In this document: piece by piece, positions 36,025-43,624 of the stretch | How the letters are laid out: every line of letters starts with the position of its first letter | How positions within the stretch are numbered: position 1 is the stretch's first letter | Translations under genes and position numbers: made by a program | Origin: Frankia gtarii | GTDB taxonomy: Bacteria > Actinomycetota > Actinomycetes > Frankiales > Frankiaceae | Direction of reading: 5' to 3' | Length of the DNA: 64,000 bases | Assembly (NCBI RefSeq): GCF_025403375.1 | Contig: NZ_JAMPTM010000002.1 | Span: forward strand, 1-64,000 | Notes under the pieces: generated by a model | Told to the model about the DNA's origin: nothing | Database searches by the model: none | What the model saw: only the letters and a program-made list of their open reading frames with translations

Positions 36025-37781
36025 GGCAGCTCCGCTCGCAGCTGGGTGCCCGCGCCGGCGGGCGATGTGATCGTGAGGATTCCGCCGACGGTGTCGACGC
36101 GGTCGACCAGGCCCCGTAACCCGGTTCCGGCTTCCAGGCTCGCCCCACCAGGCCCGTCGTCGCGGACGTCGACGATGAGCCGGCCCGCCTCGTGGACGGC
36201 GGACACCCGGGTGTCGGCGTGGCCGGCGTGTTTGGCAACGTTCTGCAACGCCTCGCTGACGATGTAATAGGCGGTTGCCTCGATGACGGGGTCGAGGCGT
36301 CCGGGGATGTGGAGGTCGGTCGTGACGCCCATGCTCGCCCGTCGGGCGAGCATGGCGAGTGCGGGGACGAGGCCCTGGTCGGTGAGAATGGCCGGGCGGA
36401 TCCCCTGGGCCAGGTCGCGCAGTTCGCGGATGGCGGCGTGCAGCTCCTGGTCGAGCTCGTCCATCAGCTCGTGTCCGGTGGTGGAGAGCAGCTGGCCGCG
36501 CAGTGCCCCGAGCGCCAGCCCGATGCCGAGCAGGCGTTGCTGGGCGCCGTCGTGCAGGTCCCGTTCAAGACGGCGCCGTTCGGCGTCCGTGGCTGCCGCG
36601 ATGCGCTGGCGGGAGGCCCGGACCTCGGCGAGCTGGCCGCGTATCTCCGCTTGCAGGTGGGCGTTCTCCAGGGCAAGTCGGGCGGCGCTGGCCGCGGCGT
36701 CGAACAGTTCCTGGTGCTCGGTCAGGGCCGGATCGTGGATCACGACGGCCAGCGGTGGGCTACCCAGCTTGGTCACCGCTGGGGTCCTGCCCGGCGCAGG
36801 TGCGTAGGGTGCGCCGGAGATGTCGACGAGCCCGTCGGCGGTCGGGAACACCATGCGCAGGCCCGGATCTCGCAGAGCGCGGGCAAGCGCGGCTTCCAGG
36901 CCGCTGGCGGGCACCTGCTCGAGCTGGCCGACGAGAGTTCCGACCGCGGCGAAGGCAAGCCTCTCCTCGAGCAGCCCGACGCAGAAAGGAACCACCAGTG
37001 CAAAGGCTGCCGCCCAGGTACTGCCGTAGTAGAAGAACCCCTCCGGGCCGGATCCCGCCCCCGTGACCGCAGTGGCGATCTCGAATCCGGCGAACAGCAG
37101 GATGGTCACGCCGAACGCCACGAAGGCGAACGCGAGGATTCGCTGCTGGCGTGGTGTCGAGCGGGCGGCACGTCGTACCAGCAGGAACAGTGCGGCGACC
37201 GCGAGCAGTGTCCAGCACGCCAGCGTCGCCGTCTTGAGGCCGAGGTAGAGCTGGCGGTCGGCCACGACCTGGACGGGGCTGTCATAGCACCGGAAGGTGC
37301 ACGTGGAATGGTCGATGGTGCGGGTGAGCAGCAGCAGCGGACCGCCTACCGATGCGAGGACGAAACAGCCGGCGACAACTACCCGTTCCGCCCGCCCGGT
37401 GACCCGGCCGGACGGGTACCCGAGCAGGATATGCGCGGGAACCGCATACGCGAACATCACCGTTCCCGCGCCGACCACCGTGAAGAAGGCGCGACCGGGA
37501 AGTGCTGGCGCCGGGGCGAAATCATGCGGATTTCCGATGAAAATCAGGTAGCCGAGGGCCAGCGTCCAGACGCCGGTCCGGCTACGCGGCCGGAGTCGCC
37601 AGATCGCCAGGCCGGCGCAGGCGAACCACACACCCACGCCAATCTCGGAGGCGGCGTCAGGCAGGCCCGACGTCCCGTATCTCAGCGCCAGACAGATGTT
37701 CCCGACGAGTAATCCGGCGAGAAGAACACCGTGCGTAACGACCACGGGAAGAGATGGTGCTGTCCCGCCGGGCGACGCCAT
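35994..37781 (-). CDS. Membrane sensor histidine kinase (HisKA_3 type)
   Basis: A 595-residue kinase. Around eight hydrophobic segments in residues 10-280 form the sensor part. The phosphorylated histidine is His410 in ERDLHDGAQQ, the NarX-like H-box, and the ATP-binding domain has EALQNVAKHAGH and VRDDGPGG. It phosphorylates the regulator encoded in the overlapping next gene. Direct repeats lie just upstream of its start. Confidence 0.9.
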   Translation of the reverse strand: MASPGGTAPSLPVVVTHGVLLAGLLVGNICLALRYGTSGLPDAASEIGVGVWFACAGLAIWRLRPRSRTGVWTLALGYLIFIGNPHDFAPAPALPGRAFFTVVGAGTVMFAYAVPAHILLGYPSGRVTGRAERVVVAGCFVLASVGGPLLLLTRTIDHSTCTFRCYDSPVQVVADRQLYLGLKTATLACWTLLAVAALFLLVRRAARSTPRQQRILAFAFVAFGVTILLFAGFEIATAVTGAGSGPEGFFYYGSTWAAAFALVVPFCVGLLEERLAFAAVGTLVGQLEQVPASGLEAALARALRDPGLRMVFPTADGLVDISGAPYAPAPGRTPAVTKLGSPPLAVVIHDPALTEHQELFDAAASAARLALENAHLQAEIRGQLAEVRASRQRIAAATDAERRRLERDLHDGAQQRLLGIGLALGALRGQLLSTTGHELMDELDQELHAAIRELRDLAQGIRPAILTDQGLVPALAMLARRASMGVTTDLHIPGRLDPVIEATAYYIVSEALQNVAKHAGHADTRVSAVHEAGRLIVDVRDDGPGGASLEAGTGLRGLVDRVDTVGGILTITSPAGAGTQLRAELPCASSSSTTP

Positions 37782-37818
37782 GCCAGGAACGGTAACAGGT
37801 CAACCGATCCGTGCGGAC

Positions 37819-37848
37819 GGCTCCCAACGGCTCCCAACGGTTCCCAAC
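37819..37848. repeat. Three 10-bp direct repeats upstream of kinase gene
   Basis: GGCTCCCAAC, GGCTCCCAAC and GGTTCCCAAC follow each other without gaps about 40 bases before the kinase start. Ten-base phasing puts them on one face of the helix, as expected for a cooperative regulator site, possibly of the neighbouring response regulator. Confidence 0.55.
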
Positions 37849-38029
37849 GGCCCTGGCAGGCTGCGGCATGCGCTCAACTGGCACCTCGCCTGGAACGGAC
37901 GAAGAATCATGGTTCTCCATGAGGGGGTCGCGTGAAATCGGTGGTGCCTGGCGCTTGCGTCATTTCGATGCGAATCGGTCGGCCGGGGACAGCGCAATGG
38001 CCTGGGCCTGAGCCTGGCGTCGGATCCGC

Positions 38030-38941
38030 TTAGCCTTGCCCGAAGTAGTGCCCGTGCTCCAGGTCCTCGATGAGTCCCGGATGCACCGGTTCCCACTCGA
38101 GCACCTTCCGCGTCACCTCACTGGAGGCCGGGTTGTCCACCCCCACGAATGCGCCGAGGAAGGAGAAGCGCTCGCCGGCGTCGGATGCGGAGATGCTGGC
38201 CACGGGCACGCCAGCCCCCCGTCCGATGGCGGTCGCGATGTCACGGAAAGGGATGCCCTCGTCCGCGACCGCGTGTAGCCGGCTTCCGGCCGGGGCGCCT
38301 TCCAAGGCCAGCCGGTACACCCGCGCCGCGTCGAGCGTGTGCACCGAAGGCCATCGGTTGGCCCCGTCGCCCACGTATCCCGACACGCCGGACTGCCGGG
38401 CGATACCGATCAGGATGTGCGCGAAGCCGTGGTGATCGAGTGAGCTGTGCACGATCGGAGGCAGCCGGACGACCGACGACCGCACGCCACGTTCGGCGAG
38501 CCCGATCACGAGGTTTTCCGCGTCGATCCGCGGACCGCTGGGAGCGAAATCGGCCTCGGTGCCCGGCCGTCCGGAGATGCCCGCGAAGGTGAGCATGAGT
38601 GTGCCGGAGGAGATGACGAGCGGCTTGTCCGTCCCTTTGAGCGCCGAGGCGAGCGCCTCGACGGCGGCGAAGTCGGCGGCGATCGCGGCGGGGAAGTCAC
38701 CGGCCCCCATCAGGTCGTGCTTGAAGGCGAGGTGGATGACGCCGTCGGCCGCCCCGGCGGCCTCGCGCAGCCCGTCGAGATCGTCCAGGTCGCCGCGTCG
38801 GACCTCGGCGCCGGCGGCCGCGAGCGCCTCGGCCGAGCTGTCCGAACGCGCCAGCCCCACGACCCGATGCCCAGCCTGCAGCAGCTCGGGCACGACCGCC
38901 GAGCCGATGTGTCCGGACGCACCAGTCACGAAAACACGCAT
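38030..38941 (-). CDS. NAD(P)-dependent epimerase/reductase (extended SDR)
   Basis: A 303-residue Rossmann protein beginning MRVFVTGASGHIGSAV, the extended-SDR nucleotide motif. Further blocks are LARSDSSAEAL, RRGDLDDLDGL and GVIHLAFKHD. The usual YxxxK pair is not obvious, as in the atypical NmrA/epimerase group. It is divergent from a TetR gene across two near-identical palindromes, so it is almost certainly that repressor's target. Confidence 0.85.
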   Translation of the reverse strand: MRVFVTGASGHIGSAVVPELLQAGHRVVGLARSDSSAEALAAAGAEVRRGDLDDLDGLREAAGAADGVIHLAFKHDLMGAGDFPAAIAADFAAVEALASALKGTDKPLVISSGTLMLTFAGISGRPGTEADFAPSGPRIDAENLVIGLAERGVRSSVVRLPPIVHSSLDHHGFAHILIGIARQSGVSGYVGDGANRWPSVHTLDAARVYRLALEGAPAGSRLHAVADEGIPFRDIATAIGRGAGVPVASISASDAGERFSFLGAFVGVDNPASSEVTRKVLEWEPVHPGLIEDLEHGHYFGQG

Positions 38942-38962
38942 GGGAAACCCTCTCGAAACAAG

Positions 38963-38983
38963 TGATGTCACCTGGTGACATCA
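38963..38983. promoter_or_regulatory. Perfect TetR operator (site 1)
   Basis: A 21-bp palindrome with TGATGTCACC and GGTGACATCA arms around a central T. It lies just upstream of the SDR start and 32 bases from a second copy, in the divergent promoter region with the TetR gene. Confidence 0.8.
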
Positions 38984-38994
38984 CCATAGCACAG

Positions 38995-39015
38995 TCATGA
39001 CACCAGGTGACATCA
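38995..39015. promoter_or_regulatory. Near-perfect TetR operator (site 2)
   Basis: TCATGACACC and GGTGACATCA around a central A; the right arm is identical to site 1 and the left arm matches in eight of ten bases. The centres of the two sites are 32 bases apart, close to three helical turns. Confidence 0.75.
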
Positions 39016-39029
39016 GCTAGTCTTGTCGC

Positions 39030-39596
39030 ATGGGCAGATGGCAGCCGGACGCGCGAGCGCGGCTGCAGGAGGCGGCACTGGCCCTCTACGGCGAGCGCGG
39101 GTACGAGGAGACAACCGTCGCGGAGATCGCGGAACGCGCGGGGCTCACGAAGCGAACGTTCTTCCGGTATTTCACGGACAAGCGCGAGGTCCTGTTCTGG
39201 GGTTCGGAGCTACTTGAGCAGCAGATGGTGGCCGCCATCGAGGCCGCCCCCGCGTCGACCTCGGCTCTCGGCCTGATCGGCGCGGCGCTGGACGCCGCCG
39301 CCGTCCGGTTCGAAGAAGTCCGCGAATTCGCCGGTCCGCGGCACCGGATCATCGCCTCCAGTCGCGAGCTGCAGGAACGCGAGCTGATCAAGGCTGCGTC
39401 ACTGGCCGCCGCCATGGCACGGGCCCTGCGTGCACGAAGATTTGGTGACACCGTCGCTGCCCTCGCTGCCCGCACGGGCACGACCGTCATGCACGTCGCC
39501 TTCGAGCAATGGGTCGACGACCCGAACCAGACAGCGTTCCAGCAGATCGCCAGGGATGCCCTGGCGCAGCTCCGGGAGATCGCCTCTACCGGATGA
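39030..39596 (+). CDS. TetR-family regulator
   Basis: A 188-residue repressor. The helix-turn-helix is LQEAALALYGERGYEETTVAEIAERAGLTKRTFFRYFTDKREVLF. The C-terminal domain is of the common ligand-binding type. The gene starts 15 bases past operator site 2 and is divergent from the SDR gene, the standard layout for autoregulation plus control of a detoxifying reductase. Confidence 0.9.
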   Translation: MGRWQPDARARLQEAALALYGERGYEETTVAEIAERAGLTKRTFFRYFTDKREVLFWGSELLEQQMVAAIEAAPASTSALGLIGAALDAAAVRFEEVREFAGPRHRIIASSRELQERELIKAASLAAAMARALRARRFGDTVAALAARTGTTVMHVAFEQWVDDPNQTAFQQIARDALAQLREIASTG

Positions 39597-39911
39597 TTCA
39601 CAACCACGCATCCCGAACGGGCCGTGGCCAGACCCCGGTGGACGGCGGCCCTGGATGTCGCCGACGTCGGTGTGCGCCCCGGCCGCGGCGCGAAGTGAAC
39701 CGCCTGCGCTCCGTCCAGACCGCCGGCCCAGGCCATGGCACCATCCCGACGACGGGTGGCCATTCGGCAGAGGAAGGATCGCCGCCACATTCCTGCGAGA
39801 AAGCAAGTCGGGACCTTGGGAAGGAAAATTCGGTTGGCCTATGATCGAGGGTTCCTCTAGACTGTGGGCACCGATTTTCGAAGTTTCTCGCAGTACCGAA
39901 CAGAGCTGAGG
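39597..39911. other. Intergenic region, no gene recognised
   Basis: Frames here are shadows or lack ribosome sites. The segment 39770-39890 is richer in A/T than its surroundings and probably contains the promoter of the short secreted-peptide gene. Confidence 0.3.
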
Positions 39912-40239
39912 ATGCGGCTGTCCTGCCCGCTTCTGGCTGCTTTTCTGGCCACCTTCTTCATGTTCTCTTTTCTGCTCGCGTCTCCCGTGCTGGCCGTGGA
40001 TGGCCACCGGTACGACATCGTGACCTGGTATCGGGTCAACTGCTCCCTCCTGTCGTGCCTGAAGTAACACGAGATTCCGCTGCGCCGCGGATACTACGAC
40101 GACGGCTACATCGGCGGGCCCGGCGAGAAAGGATTCGGCAAAGCCAAGACCGAGAACAGGCATGAGGGTGAACTGACCTGGACGCAGATCGAGGAAACCC
40201 TCCTATGCGCAGACAGCGTTTGTTTCGATATCGTGTAAG
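39912..40239 (+). pseudogene. Short secreted protein gene interrupted by in-frame TAA
   Basis: From the ATG at 39912 there is a clear signal peptide (RLSCPLLAAF, then a hydrophobic run ending PVLAVDG) and a short mature part ending NCSLLSCLK. A TAA at 40065 stops it. The same frame then runs on for 57 sensible codons (HEIPLRRGYYDDGYIGG, later WTQIEETLLCADSVCFDIV) to a second stop at 40237. I read it as one secreted protein of about 108 residues with a single nonsense codon. Four cysteines suggest disulfides. No known family recognised. Confidence 0.5.
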
Positions 40240-40337
40240 ACCGGGTAGTGGTCGCGCATGATCTTGTAATACTTGTGCGGATCCTGCGCGAACTCCTCGG
40301 ACAGAACATCGGGCTTCTCTGGGGGGTTCGTGGGCAC
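40203..40337 (-). pseudogene. Cytochrome P450 N-terminal fragment
   Basis: A 44-codon frame from GTG (GGAG six bases upstream) reads KPDVLSEEFAQDPHKYYKIM and RDHYPVLHDIETN, the usual N-terminus of actinobacterial P450s. It stops after about 44 residues, where a full enzyme has about 400. Its end overlaps the convergent secreted-protein gene, so that gene or its carrier DNA has replaced the rest of the P450. Confidence 0.65.
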
Positions 40338-40816
40338 AGTTTCTCCACTTTCATCTCGATGCCGGGCTTCGCGGTGGCCTGTCGGCGAGTGATCGTCGCA
40401 CCTGGCCGAGAGGTGTGTCACAGGTAAAAACACCTGATCCGACAGCTGTCGTGCCGGGGCCGGCACCTCCCGCCCCTGGCCGGCGACCCGACCCGCCGTC
40501 ACGCGGTAGGGACTCCGGTGGTGCCCGACCAGGCCCGGCAGGGCGGCTTCGGTGGCCTGCATGTCGACATCCCCCGGACGAAGGTCGGACAGCCTTCGCT
40601 CGGGGGATGTCGGTAACCCGTCCGTCCGGCATCCTCGGGAGGCGACGCGGTGGGGTGATCTCGCCCCGCGTCGGGAGACGCCCGGTGCCAGGCGAACGTG
40701 CTGCCGCGGAGCCGTGACCCGACTGCCGCCATGACCTTCAAGGCGTCCCGGCGTTCCGTGATCCGGTGCAGGACACGGCCCGCGACTGTGACGCCGGCCG
40801 GCCTGAGGAGGCTGTT
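40338..40816. other. Intergenic region with long hairpin
   Basis: No gene is supported. It holds a long stem-loop at 40566-40611, listed separately, and the promoter region of the DUF3068 gene. Confidence 0.35.
40566..40611. repeat. Long interrupted inverted repeat
   Basis: Outer arms GACATCCCCCG / CGGGGGATGTC are perfect over 11 bases. Two mismatched positions follow, then inner arms CGAAGG / CCTTCG with an eight-base loop. It could be a terminator or a transposon scar; no transcript visibly ends here. Confidence 0.65.
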
Positions 40817-41995
40817 GTGCCCTTTCGACGTTGGTCCATTGCCTGGGCGGTGGTGGGGATCCTGGTGGTGGTGGCGGCGGTGGTCCTGCGGTTCGTCCTC
40901 GTTCCGATCGCCACCCGGCTGCCTGGCGACACCGATCTGACCGTTCATTACCAGGGCACCGCGAACCTGCTCGACAGCAAGGCCTTACAGGCTGGAAAGG
41001 CGAGTTCCGCGTTACGCTCGCACCTGCCCATCACGGTGGACCGCCGGGTGCAGGTGCTGTCCACCGCCGGGGACACCGCCGTGCTTTCCGACGCGCTCAC
41101 CGTGCACGCCCCCGGCCAGGATCTACCCAGCAGCTACCTCTATGCCGTCGACAGGTCGACGCTGAAGGGCGTGACGCCACCCGCCGGGAGAAAGACCGAG
41201 CCCGCGACGGGCGCGTTGACCTCGGCCTTTCCGCTGCACCCCAAGAGTGACAGCTCGTACACCTACTATGACCCGGCCACCCGGACCATCGTCCCGATGA
41301 CCTACGCCGGGCATGACACCCGCGGTGGCCGGTCCGTCAACGTCTACCGGATCTCACCCTCGGGTGCGGTCCGCAATCCCGACCTGCTCGCATCCCTTCC
41401 GCCGGCCCTGCCCAAGAGCCTCGTCGTCAGTCTGGCGCCCCTGCTGCCCGCCGACGTCCGCGCGGCCCTGACCCCGGCGACGGTCGCCGCGCTGCCCGAC
41501 CCGATTCCGCTCACCTACACCGGCAAGTCCGCCATCGTCGCCTATGTGGATCGCCAGACCGGGGTCGCGATCGACGAGACCATCTCCCAGCAGGTCATCG
41601 TCAACGTGACGGTCGGCGGCAGGACCGTGAGCCTGCTGCCCGTCGTCGCCCTCGACTTTCACATCACCCCCGCCAGCATCGCCGATCTCGCCGACAAGGC
41701 GAAGTCCGCGGGAATCCTGCTGATCCTCGTCGGCCTCGTGGCGCCGCTCGTCCTGCTGGTGCTCGGCGTGGCGTTGATCGTGCTGGCCGTGCTGCGCGAG
41801 CGACGTGTGCTGCGCGTACTCCCAGGTGTGCGGCTGCGCGGGCGGGGGCCCGGCGGCCCGGCAGGCGGCGGTGCGGGGTCGGCGGACGGCGTGAAACCGG
41901 TGAACGGCACCGGGCCGGCGGGCGGCGGTGAGCTGTTGGGCAAGACCGGCGACGCCGGGCACACCACGCCGCAGTCCGCGCGATCTCTCGACTGA
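40817..41995 (+). CDS. DUF3068 (PorA-like) membrane protein
   Basis: A 392-residue protein starting at GTG after GAGGAGG. One membrane segment near residues 8-30 and another near 305-340 flank a large external domain, followed by a Gly-rich cytoplasmic tail. Blocks such as GDTDLTVHYQGTANLLD and DRSTLKG fit the actinobacterial DUF3068 family, sometimes called PorA family. The function is unknown; an envelope role is likely from topology. Confidence 0.8.
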   Translation: MPFRRWSIAWAVVGILVVVAAVVLRFVLVPIATRLPGDTDLTVHYQGTANLLDSKALQAGKASSALRSHLPITVDRRVQVLSTAGDTAVLSDALTVHAPGQDLPSSYLYAVDRSTLKGVTPPAGRKTEPATGALTSAFPLHPKSDSSYTYYDPATRTIVPMTYAGHDTRGGRSVNVYRISPSGAVRNPDLLASLPPALPKSLVVSLAPLLPADVRAALTPATVAALPDPIPLTYTGKSAIVAYVDRQTGVAIDETISQQVIVNVTVGGRTVSLLPVVALDFHITPASIADLADKAKSAGILLILVGLVAPLVLLVLGVALIVLAVLRERRVLRVLPGVRLRGRGPGGPAGGGAGSADGVKPVNGTGPAGGGELLGKTGDAGHTTPQSARSLD

Positions 41996-42035
41996 CCCGC
42001 ACATCGGGCGCCCACGGCGTCCCGGCGAAAGGAAC

Positions 42036-42190
42036 TCGTGACTCCTCTGACGGTTGAAGCCGTCAGCTTCTCAGGCCGCCTGTGCGTCAGCCTGAAGGAC
42101 AAGCCCTGCCCGAAGGATGTTGACGGCGGCGTTCTCGTCCGCGTCCGCGGTGTGCCCGCACTGCACGCAGGCGAACTCGGCCCGGGTGGG
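42036..42190 (-). ncRNA. Candidate omega-RNA (TnpB guide RNA) region
   Basis: In IS605 elements with TnpB the guide RNA covers the end of tnpB and the right end, and reads into flanking DNA as the guide. The same interval here contains the end of tnpB and the right-end stem. This is inferred from family knowledge; no promoter or transcript is seen. Confidence 0.3.
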
Positions 42191-43273
42191 CCGGTTCTTC
42201 TCGGCGACGTGGCCGCAGGCCGTGCAGCGTTGGGAGGTGTGGCGGGCGTTGACCTCGACGACGACCCGTCCGGCGCTTTCAGCCTTGGCGCGCAGCACCC
42301 CGAGGAACACCCCCCATCCCGCATCGTGGATCGACCTGTTCAGCCCGGACTTCGCCGCCTGCCCGTTGGGCAGGAACGCCCCCGGCGTGTCCGGGTCGGG
42401 CCTGGGCCTGGCCCGGCGGGTCATGCCCTTGATGGTGAGTTTCTCGACGGCGATCAGATCATGGCCGCGGACCAGCCCGAGGGCGGTCTTGTGGGCGTGG
42501 TCGAGCCGCTGCCGGGCGACACTGCGGCTGATCGTCCCGACCCGGGCGGCGGCCTTCCTGCGCCGCGCCGAGCCGCGCCTCCTGCGGGACAGGTCCCGCT
42601 GGGCGGCGGCCAGCCAGCCGGCGGACCGGTCCAAACACGTTGGGTTCGGCTCGTGCTTCCCGTACGAGGTCGTCAGGAACGATGCGATGCCGACGTCCAC
42701 ACCGACCACGGCGCCGGCGGGCGGGAGCGGCTGGGCCGGGACGTCGTCGCAGGACAGGATGACGTACCAGCGTCTGCCCTCACGCTTGACGCTGATCGTC
42801 CTGACCCTGCCGAGGACCCGCCGGTGCTGGTGGACCTTGACGTGGCCGATGCCCTGCAGGCGCACGAACGTCCGTGTGGGGTTTTCGGGCTGCGAGTCCC
42901 AGCGGCACCCGTCCCCGTCGGAGGGCCACTCGACGGTGTCGAACCAGCCCGCACCCTTGAAACGCGGATAACCAGGCATTCCACCCGCCTTCACGCGGCG
43001 GAAGAACCCGGCGAACGCCCTGTCCAACCGGCGCAACGTGGCCTGCTGCGACGAGAACGACCAGCGGGCCTGATCAGGATCATCCGCCCGGATGTCCTTC
43101 ACCTGAGCCGACTGATCGCCATAGCGGATGCGGGTCTTCGACGGATGCCGGTAGGCGTCGCGCCGCTCCTGCAACGCCGCGTTATACAAAGCGCGGTGGT
43201 CGTCAAGCATCACCCCAAGACAGACCGCCTGCCGGGCGGTCGGGCGCAGCAGGAACTTGTACGCACGCCGCAT
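42071..43273 (-). CDS. tnpB: TnpB-like RNA-guided endonuclease (IS605 OrfB)
   Basis: A 400-residue TnpB. All three RuvC residues are visible: Asp193 (GVDVG), Glu277 (AVEKL) and Asp379 (ADADENAA). The zinc ribbon cysteines 350, 353, 369 and 372 are intact, and the N-terminus is complete (MRRAYKFLLRPTARQ). The ATG at 43273 overlaps the tnpA stop (TGATG), so it was translated together with tnpA. TnpB proteins cut DNA next to a target motif using an RNA from the element's right end. It may still be active although TnpA is dead. Confidence 0.88.
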   Translation of the reverse strand: MRRAYKFLLRPTARQAVCLGVMLDDHRALYNAALQERRDAYRHPSKTRIRYGDQSAQVKDIRADDPDQARWSFSSQQATLRRLDRAFAGFFRRVKAGGMPGYPRFKGAGWFDTVEWPSDGDGCRWDSQPENPTRTFVRLQGIGHVKVHQHRRVLGRVRTISVKREGRRWYVILSCDDVPAQPLPPAGAVVGVDVGIASFLTTSYGKHEPNPTCLDRSAGWLAAAQRDLSRRRRGSARRRKAAARVGTISRSVARQRLDHAHKTALGLVRGHDLIAVEKLTIKGMTRRARPRPDPDTPGAFLPNGQAAKSGLNRSIHDAGWGVFLGVLRAKAESAGRVVVEVNARHTSQRCTACGHVAEKNRPTRAEFACVQCGHTADADENAAVNILRAGLVLQADAQAA

Positions 43274-43575
43274 CAGACCACCCCCCTGCGCCACGGCCGC
43301 TCGTTCTGCGCGTCGATCTACCGTCGCACAGCCTCAGCAGACACCACGCCGACAGTGGCAACGAAGCACGACCAGGACCACAGCGTCGGCAACCGGGACC
43401 GCAGATGCGGAAACTCGGCGCATAGCACAGGGGACGTGAAGCCCATCACCTGGTTGGCGATCTACGACGGGGAATGCTCCGGGTGAGCCTCGACGAACAG
43501 GTGAACATGGTCCGATCCGATCCTCAACGCGACGACCGGCCAGTCGCACTCGGTGCACCGCTCTCGGATGAGCAC
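43273..43575 (-). pseudogene. tnpA: tnpA (Y1 HUH transposase), truncated with TAG
   Basis: The HUH metal site (DHVHLFVEAHP) and the catalytic tyrosine region (SAEAVRRYVDAQ) of an IS200-type transposase are present in one frame. The first 45 or so residues are missing because the left end abuts the gene. A TAG at 43462 interrupts PEHSPS-IANQ where relatives have Tyr. The same TAG occurs in the copy at 20201. It should not make active transposase. Confidence 0.75.
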
Positions 43576-43613
43576 GTCAATTCCCCTGACGCCTGAAGGC
43601 GTCAGTCCCCTCC

Positions 43614-43624
43614 GGAGGTCTTTG
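43614..43624 (+). promoter_or_regulatory. IS-supplied ribosome binding site
   Basis: The outermost bases of the IS left end read GGAGGTCTTTG and are followed directly by the ATG of the enoyl-CoA hydratase gene. The spacing of six bases is ideal. The other IS copy places the same sequence before an ATG as well. Confidence 0.65.

Larger units (their letters stand above)
42036..43624 (-). mobile_element. IS200/IS605-family element (decayed tnpA + intact tnpB)
   Basis: Left end: GGAGGTCTTTG with an eight-base stem CTGACGCC-TGAA-GGCGTCAG at 43586-43605. Right end: stem CTGACGG/CCGTCAG at 42047-42066. The left boundary (43624/43625) is fixed by comparison with the second copy at 20201 and its uninterrupted TetR relative: both insert next to CCAT (read on the tnpB strand). 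The right boundary is approximate. The element sits exactly at the start codon of the enoyl-CoA hydratase gene. Confidence 0.85.
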
